From assembly GCA_003520925.1 (NCBI GenBank), contig DOTV01000123.1, positions 1 through 9,460 on the forward strand: a stretch of DNA of 9,460 bases, read 5' to 3'. Origin of the DNA: Bacteroidales bacterium (lineage in GTDB: Bacteria > Bacteroidota > Bacteroidia > Bacteroidales > VadinHA17). Under the pieces are notes generated by a model. It was not told where the DNA came from. It saw only the letters and a program-made list of their open reading frames with translations, and did not search any database. Below, in pieces: positions 5,503 to 9,460 of the stretch. Both the position numbers and the translations under genes were made by a program. Positions within the stretch are counted from its first letter, which is position 1. Each line of letters begins with the position of its first letter.

Positions 5503-7539
5503 ATGAAAAAATCACTGCTCCTTATCCTTATCCTGGCAGCTGCCTGCTCTTCACCTAAGATTGAAAAAGCAACCATTTCCACCTCTGCATTTATTGATGA
5601 TGCAGCAGTATCATCCATTATTGACAGTGTCAAAACAATCAATCCTTCGGCTGATGCCATTCTTCTCGAGAAGGGTGTCAGGCATGCTGCATCACTCTGG
5701 AGGGCAGAGGATGGAACTCTTCCGGATTTTTCCTCCTTTGTCAAAAACAACTATATTCCTGACGCTGATAAAAGGAGAGCCATATTCCGGAAGATAAGCG
5801 GGTATCTCGAATCCCTTGCGGGTAATTTCAACGAGATTACTATTGACTTAAAGAAGAACCTCGATGAAGCTACAGGTGAAATAGATGAGATTGACCGCAT
5901 GTTCGGTACCTGGTCGGTCAGTTCTCACTTTTCAGACGATTTTTACTCAAATAAGATTGCATTTTATATCGCCCTTAATTTCCCTTATTTCACCCTCGAA
6001 GAGAAGGAAAAGCTCGGACCCGGATGGAGTCGCGATGAATGGGCAATGGCACGGCTTGGCGATTTCTTCATATCGCGGGTGCCTGCCGGACTTAACCAGG
6101 CTCTCAGTACAGCTACAGGGAATGCAGAAATGTATATTGCAGAATATAATATCTGCATGGGGCATCTCCGGACAGATGACGGGAGGCAGCTTTTCCCCGC
6201 CGACATGGTGCTTCTTTCGCACTGGAACCTGCGTGATGAGCTGAAATCCCATTATGCTGAAGGAGAAAAAGGGCTTGAAAAACAGGATATGATCTACAAG
6301 GTCATGGAACACATTATAAACCAGGATATTCCAAAAATAATTATTAATAATCCGGGATATGAATGGGCGCCCTTCTCCAATAAAGTAACAAAGAATGGAA
6401 CTCAGGTTGAAGCTGCAGCAGAACCTGATACCCGGTACGAACATATTGCAAATATATTCAGGGCAATGAAAGATATTGATCCCTATAATCCGGAAATGAA
6501 CACTGCAATCCTGCGTAAATTCTCGGGTGAAATGGAGATATCACAGGAGGAGGTAGAAGCCCTATTTGATTCATACCTGAGTTCTCCTCAGCTTGTCAGA
6601 CTTGGTGCTGTCATAAAAGAAAGGCTTGGACGCGATCTGAAACCATTCGATATATGGTACGACGGATTCAAAAGCCGAAGCAGTATTCCTGAAGATCAAC
6701 TTACCGCAAAAACTTCCTCCCGCTATCCCAATCCTCAGGCATTTAAAGCCCAGATGCCTGTCATGCTTCAAAAGCTTGGTTGGGACGCTGAAAGGGCAAA
6801 ATATCTCTCCGACAAGATCGTGGTTGATCCTGCCAGGGGCTCAGGGCATGCAGCCGGTGCAGCCATGAAAGGTTCTGTTGCGCATCTGCGGACCCGGATT
6901 TCGGAAAAAGGAATGGATTACAAGGGATATGAAATTGCAGTTCATGAATTCGGACATAATATTGAGCAGACTATTTCACTTTATGATGTCGACAATTATT
7001 TGATGTCGGGTGTGCCGAATACTGCAATAACCGAAGCTCTTGCCTTTGTTTTTCAGAACCGCAACCTTATGCTCCTTGATATGAAGGATAATTCTGCCGA
7101 CAAAGACAAGATGGAGACAATGAATGCTGCCTGGTCGCTGATGGAGATAATGGGTGTCGGGATGGTTGAAATGAAATCATGGAAATGGCTTTATGATAAT
7201 CCTGAAGCCACTCCTGCTCAGCTAAAGCAGAGTATTATCGGGTTCGCTGTGGAGGTTTGGAACATGTATTTTGCCCCGATTATTGGAGTAAAAGATTCAC
7301 CCATCCTCGCAATTTACTCTCATATGGTTGAAGTACCGCTTTATCTTCCGAATTATTCTTACGGGCATATTGTTCAGTATCAGATAGAGGAGTATTTAAA
7401 AGGGAAGAACCTCAACAGCGAGATCGACCGGATGTTCAGTCAGGGGCGTCTTACTCCCCAGCAATGGATTATGGGAGCTGTTGGTGAAAAGATCTCCACT
7501 AAACCAATTTTGAATGCTTTGGATAAGGTTCTTAATTAA
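5503..7539 (+). CDS. Large HExxH zinc metallopeptidase-like lipoprotein, family not assigned
   Basis: A 678-residue predicted lipoprotein (lipobox LAAAC, Cys15) with a gluzincin-type zinc site: HEFGH at residues 481-485 (Glu482 catalytic) and Glu511 in NTAITEALAF as the likely third ligand, 25 residues after the second His. A C-terminal segment near 612-633, VPLYLPNYSYGHIVQYQIEE, places Tyr618, Tyr620 and His622 where M2, M3 and M32 peptidases carry transition-state tyrosine or histidine residues. These features imply a periplasmic or surface peptidase. The first about 450 residues are mostly helical and I do not recognise them; this resembles the helical clefts of M2/M3 enzymes but shows no family signature. 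It is longer than the M2-like neighbour, and alignable similarity between the two is limited to the zinc core and the C-terminal Tyr segment. The start is fixed by the signal peptide. The PPK2 start lies 10 bp downstream, which suggests co-transcription. It may be a divergent M3- or M2-related family. Confidence 0.82.
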   Translation: MKKSLLLILILAAACSSPKIEKATISTSAFIDDAAVSSIIDSVKTINPSADAILLEKGVRHAASLWRAEDGTLPDFSSFVKNNYIPDADKRRAIFRKISGYLESLAGNFNEITIDLKKNLDEATGEIDEIDRMFGTWSVSSHFSDDFYSNKIAFYIALNFPYFTLEEKEKLGPGWSRDEWAMARLGDFFISRVPAGLNQALSTATGNAEMYIAEYNICMGHLRTDDGRQLFPADMVLLSHWNLRDELKSHYAEGEKGLEKQDMIYKVMEHIINQDIPKIIINNPGYEWAPFSNKVTKNGTQVEAAAEPDTRYEHIANIFRAMKDIDPYNPEMNTAILRKFSGEMEISQEEVEALFDSYLSSPQLVRLGAVIKERLGRDLKPFDIWYDGFKSRSSIPEDQLTAKTSSRYPNPQAFKAQMPVMLQKLGWDAERAKYLSDKIVVDPARGSGHAAGAAMKGSVAHLRTRISEKGMDYKGYEIAVHEFGHNIEQTISLYDVDNYLMSGVPNTAITEALAFVFQNRNLMLLDMKDNSADKDKMETMNAAWSLMEIMGVGMVEMKSWKWLYDNPEATPAQLKQSIIGFAVEVWNMYFAPIIGVKDSPILAIYSHMVEVPLYLPNYSYGHIVQYQIEEYLKGKNLNSEIDRMFSQGRLTPQQWIMGAVGEKISTKPILNALDKVLN

Positions 7540-7549
7540 CCATACTAAT

Positions 7550-8308
7550 ATGAAAATAAAGATCGCTGATTTCCCGACATTCAATCAAGAATGGGACAGG
7601 AAGGAAACTGAGGAAAAAACGAAGAAGATCCTCAGAAAGATAGGAAAGCTGCAAAACAAAATGTATGCCCAGGATAAATTCAGTTTACTCCTGGTGATTC
7701 AGGGAACTGATGCTTCAGGGAAGGACGGTGTCACAAAGGGGTTGGTGAAATACTGCAATCCGGTCGGGATTAAGATCCACTATTTCAAAAAGCCGACTGA
7801 AGATGAATATGCACACGATTTCCTTTGGAGAGTTCATAATGTAGCCCCGGCTAAAGGGGAACTTAAGTTCTTCATACGATCACATTATGAAGACATACTG
7901 GTTCCATCGGTCGAAAAGTATATCCCCGCAGAAATAGTCGAAAAGCGGTACAAGCTTATAAATGATTTTGAAAAACAACTTGAACAAAATGATACCAGAA
8001 TCCTGAAATTCTTTATGAATGTATCCAGGGAAGCTCAGAAAGAGCGGCTTATGGAGAGGATCGAGCTTAAAGAGAAACATTGGAAGCACAAGGACGGTGA
8101 CTGGGACACACGCGAAAAATGGGATCAGTATATGGAGGTTTATGAAAAGATAATTAACAACTGCGATACAGTTCCATGGCATATTGTACCATCCGATAAA
8201 AACTGGCAGAAGCTTTATGCTGTTGCCGAGGTTGTTCTTAAGGCTCTTGAGGATCTCGATCTTAAATGGCCCGAACTGGTAACTGAAAAATTCAAAACAA
8301 CAAAATAA
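7550..8308 (+). CDS. ppk2: PPK2-family polyphosphate:nucleotide phosphotransferase
   Basis: A 252-residue cytosolic kinase that moves phosphate between polyphosphate and nucleotides. Walker A is GTDASGKDG at residues 52-60 (Lys58). The second conserved block RSHYED at 110-115 matches the 'FNRSHYEDVLVVRVH' block that I associate with class III PPK2 enzymes acting on AMP and ADP. The lid region is present: KEHWKHKDGDWDTREKWDQY at about 175-194, then the C-terminal PWHIVPSDKNWQ. The residue before RSHYED is Ile109, where Asn (class III) or Asp (class I) is usual and is thought to matter for metal or phosphate binding. ATG 7550 was chosen over ATG 7514 because the latter adds 12 residues overlapping the upstream gene, whereas MKIKIADFPTFN begins close to the family start. 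No Shine-Dalgarno sequence is seen. It follows the peptidase by 10 bp and probably shares its transcript; no ppk1 or exopolyphosphatase is in the window. Confidence 0.92.
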   Translation: MKIKIADFPTFNQEWDRKETEEKTKKILRKIGKLQNKMYAQDKFSLLLVIQGTDASGKDGVTKGLVKYCNPVGIKIHYFKKPTEDEYAHDFLWRVHNVAPAKGELKFFIRSHYEDILVPSVEKYIPAEIVEKRYKLINDFEKQLEQNDTRILKFFMNVSREAQKERLMERIELKEKHWKHKDGDWDTREKWDQYMEVYEKIINNCDTVPWHIVPSDKNWQKLYAVAEVVLKALEDLDLKWPELVTEKFKTTK

Positions 8309-8320
8309 GATGCAGGGTAA

Positions 8321-8392
8321 TACCCCCCATCCCCCCAGGGGGGGCTAAAATCCAAGTAATACTTTAAACCCCGCTTGTGGGGCAGGGGGTTA
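8321..8392. repeat. C/G-rich palindromic intergenic element with nested hairpins
   Basis: Left arm 8321-8346 (TACCCCCCATCCCC, then CCAGGGGGGGCT) is an imperfect inverted copy of right arm 8366-8392 (its complement reads TAACCCCCTGCCCC, then ACAAGCGGGGTT). The centre is an A/T-rich loop of about 20 bp. Each arm also folds on itself: CCCCCC-AG-GGGGGG on the left and CCCC-GCTTGT-GGGG on the right. It lies 12 bp after the PPK2 stop codon and could act as a terminator-like structure, although no T-run follows. The form resembles short non-autonomous palindromic repeats scattered in Bacteroidetes intergenic DNA. Confidence 0.75.
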
Positions 8393-8394
8393 AG

Positions 8395-8414
8395 CTCTCC
8401 GTGTAACTCCGTGG
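8395..8414. repeat. Fragment of the CTCCGTGT 10-nt repeat family
   Basis: The sequence CTCTCCGTGTAACTCCGTGG carries two CTCCGTG copies 10 nt apart, the same unit and period as the right arm of the inverted repeat at 5450-5485. It has no left arm nearby and abuts the C/G-rich element, which ends two bases upstream. It appears to be a half or decayed copy. Confidence 0.7.
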
Positions 8415-8450
8415 TAAGATTTTTGTTTAATTAAAATAAAACCTAAGACA

Positions 8451-9460
8451 ATGTTCCGAAAACTTCTTTTTCCCGTATTAATTCTTTTTACAACAAGCAT
8501 TAACGCTCAAACAGTTTATACCCCAACACCCGAAAACCTCAATTCCCGCCAGTGGTTCCAGGATTCAAAATTCGGGATGTTCATCCACTGGGGTGTCTAT
8601 AGCGTTCTTGGTGATGGTGAATGGGTTATGAATAACCAGAAAATTGACAGGCAGACTTATCAGAAACTGCCTGCATTCTTTAATCCCGTCAGCTACGATC
8701 CCAAAGAATGGGTTGCCCTGGCAAAAGCTGCCGGCATGAAGTATATCACGATAACCAGCAAACACCATGATGGTTTTGCAATGTGGGACTCGAAACTTAC
8801 TGACTGGGATATTGTTGACCGGACACCTTATGGAAAGGATGTTCTGAAAATGCTTGCTGATGAATGCCAAAAGCAGGGAATAAAATTATTTTTCTACCAT
8901 TCCCACCTCGACTGGTACCAGGATGACTATTTTCCGAGGGGAAATACAGGACAATATTCAGGCCGGCCTGAGAAAGGCGACTGGTACAAATATCTCGATT
9001 ATATGGACGGACAGCTTACCGAGTTGCTTACAAATTACGGTGAGATCGGAGGAATATGGTTTGACGGACACTGGGATAAAAAAGATGCCGACTGGCGTCT
9101 TGACAAGACTTATAAACTTATTCACAGCCTCCAGCCTGCTGCTCTGGTCGGAAATAACCATCATCTTGCTCCGTTTGACGGAGAGGATTTCCAGATGTTC
9201 GAGAAAGACCTGCCCGGACAAAAGACAACCGGGTTCAATACTGAACAGAAGATAGGCGAACTGCCGTTTGAAACCTGTGAAACAATGAACAATTCATGGG
9301 GATTTAATCTCCAGGACAAAAATTATAAATCAACAAAAGATCTTATCCGCTATCTTGTAAAAGCGGCAGGCTATAATTCCAATTTCCTGCTGAATATCGG
9401 CCCGATGCCAAACGGAAAGATCCAGCCTGAATTTGTCAGAACATTGAACGAGGTCGGCAC
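8451..9460 (+). CDS. GH29 alpha-L-fucosidase, 3' end beyond the window
   Basis: The visible 336 residues read without a stop from ATG 8451 to the window edge, so the gene is truncated by the window, not by mutation. The signal peptide MFRKLLFPVLILFTTSINA ends before Gln20, with no lipobox, so the enzyme is probably periplasmic or secreted by SPase I cleavage. GH29 retaining fucosidase motifs occur in order: WFQDSKFGMFIHWGVYS at 35-51, KHHDGFAMW at 104-112, the nucleophile Asp205 in GGIWFDGHWD, WGFN near 283-286, and LLNIGPMPNGK at 313-323. The acid/base glutamate cannot be fixed by eye; Glu251, Glu265, Glu270 and Glu274 are candidates. It would release alpha-L-fucose from host or algal glycans. 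Family members usually have 430-600 residues, so most of the catalytic barrel is visible and a C-terminal beta domain is likely beyond the edge. No sulfatase or SusC/D gene is visible, and repeat elements separate it from PPK2. Confidence 0.93.
   Translation, partial: MFRKLLFPVLILFTTSINAQTVYTPTPENLNSRQWFQDSKFGMFIHWGVYSVLGDGEWVMNNQKIDRQTYQKLPAFFNPVSYDPKEWVALAKAAGMKYITITSKHHDGFAMWDSKLTDWDIVDRTPYGKDVLKMLADECQKQGIKLFFYHSHLDWYQDDYFPRGNTGQYSGRPEKGDWYKYLDYMDGQLTELLTNYGEIGGIWFDGHWDKKDADWRLDKTYKLIHSLQPAALVGNNHHLAPFDGEDFQMFEKDLPGQKTTGFNTEQKIGELPFETCETMNNSWGFNLQDKNYKSTKDLIRYLVKAAGYNSNFLLNIGPMPNGKIQPEFVRTLNEVG

Noticed and set aside
5947..6444. 165-codon minus-strand ORF inside the second peptidase
   Set aside because: Antisense shadow of a strongly supported coding frame; cysteine- and phenylalanine-rich with no family pattern.
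8923..9255. 110-codon plus-strand ORF at the right end
   Set aside because: Out-of-frame shadow of the GH29 fucosidase, whose motifs are continuous through the same bases.

Overview
The window looks like chromosomal DNA of a Bacteroidota (Bacteroidetes) bacterium, probably a polysaccharide-degrading anaerobe or an environmental relative of the Bacteroidales. Four reasons support this. Four of the seven proteins begin with lipoprotein (SPase II) signal peptides. Start codons lack Shine-Dalgarno sequences and sit behind A/T-rich leaders. Two gaps contain a TAnnTTTG box, the -7 element of Bacteroidetes promoters. The gene families (DUF6340, DUF1080, GH29, M2-like peptidase) are typical of the phylum. 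The genus cannot be read from the sequence.

Layout. Two minus-strand genes occupy the left end: a DUF6340/TPR-like lipoprotein (5-1036) and a DUF1080 (3-keto-disaccharide hydrolase-type) lipoprotein (1144-1809). A 335-bp divergent spacer follows. It contains a degenerate 16-bp tandem repeat of eight units (1811-1937), a possible promoter and a long leader. Everything to the right is on the plus strand: an MIO-type aromatic amino acid (histidine) ammonia-lyase (2145-3677), an ACE-like M2 zinc peptidase lipoprotein (3714-5384), a second and less classifiable HExxH zinc peptidase lipoprotein (5503-7539), a PPK2-family polyphosphate kinase (7550-8308), and the first 336 codons of a GH29 alpha-L-fucosidase (8451 to the window edge). 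The fucosidase is open at the right edge.

How the genes may work together. The two surface-anchored peptidases could release peptides and amino acids, and the ammonia-lyase would deaminate histidine or a related amino acid. DUF1080 and GH29 act on glycans. PPK2 sits 10 bp after the second peptidase and is probably co-transcribed with it. No hutU/hutI/ftcD genes flank the lyase, and no SusC/SusD pair accompanies the glycan genes, so the window is not a classical hut operon or polysaccharide utilization locus. Shared function is inference from strand and spacing.

The non-coding DNA is the most unusual part. Besides the 16-bp array there is a long imperfect inverted repeat built on an exact 10-nt period (5404-5485), a fragment of the same motif at 8395-8414, and a C/G-rich palindromic element with nested hairpins (8321-8392). 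No tRNA, rRNA, CRISPR array, transposase or prophage gene was seen. I found no wholly new multi-gene system; the best candidates for novelty are the second peptidase and the repeat elements.
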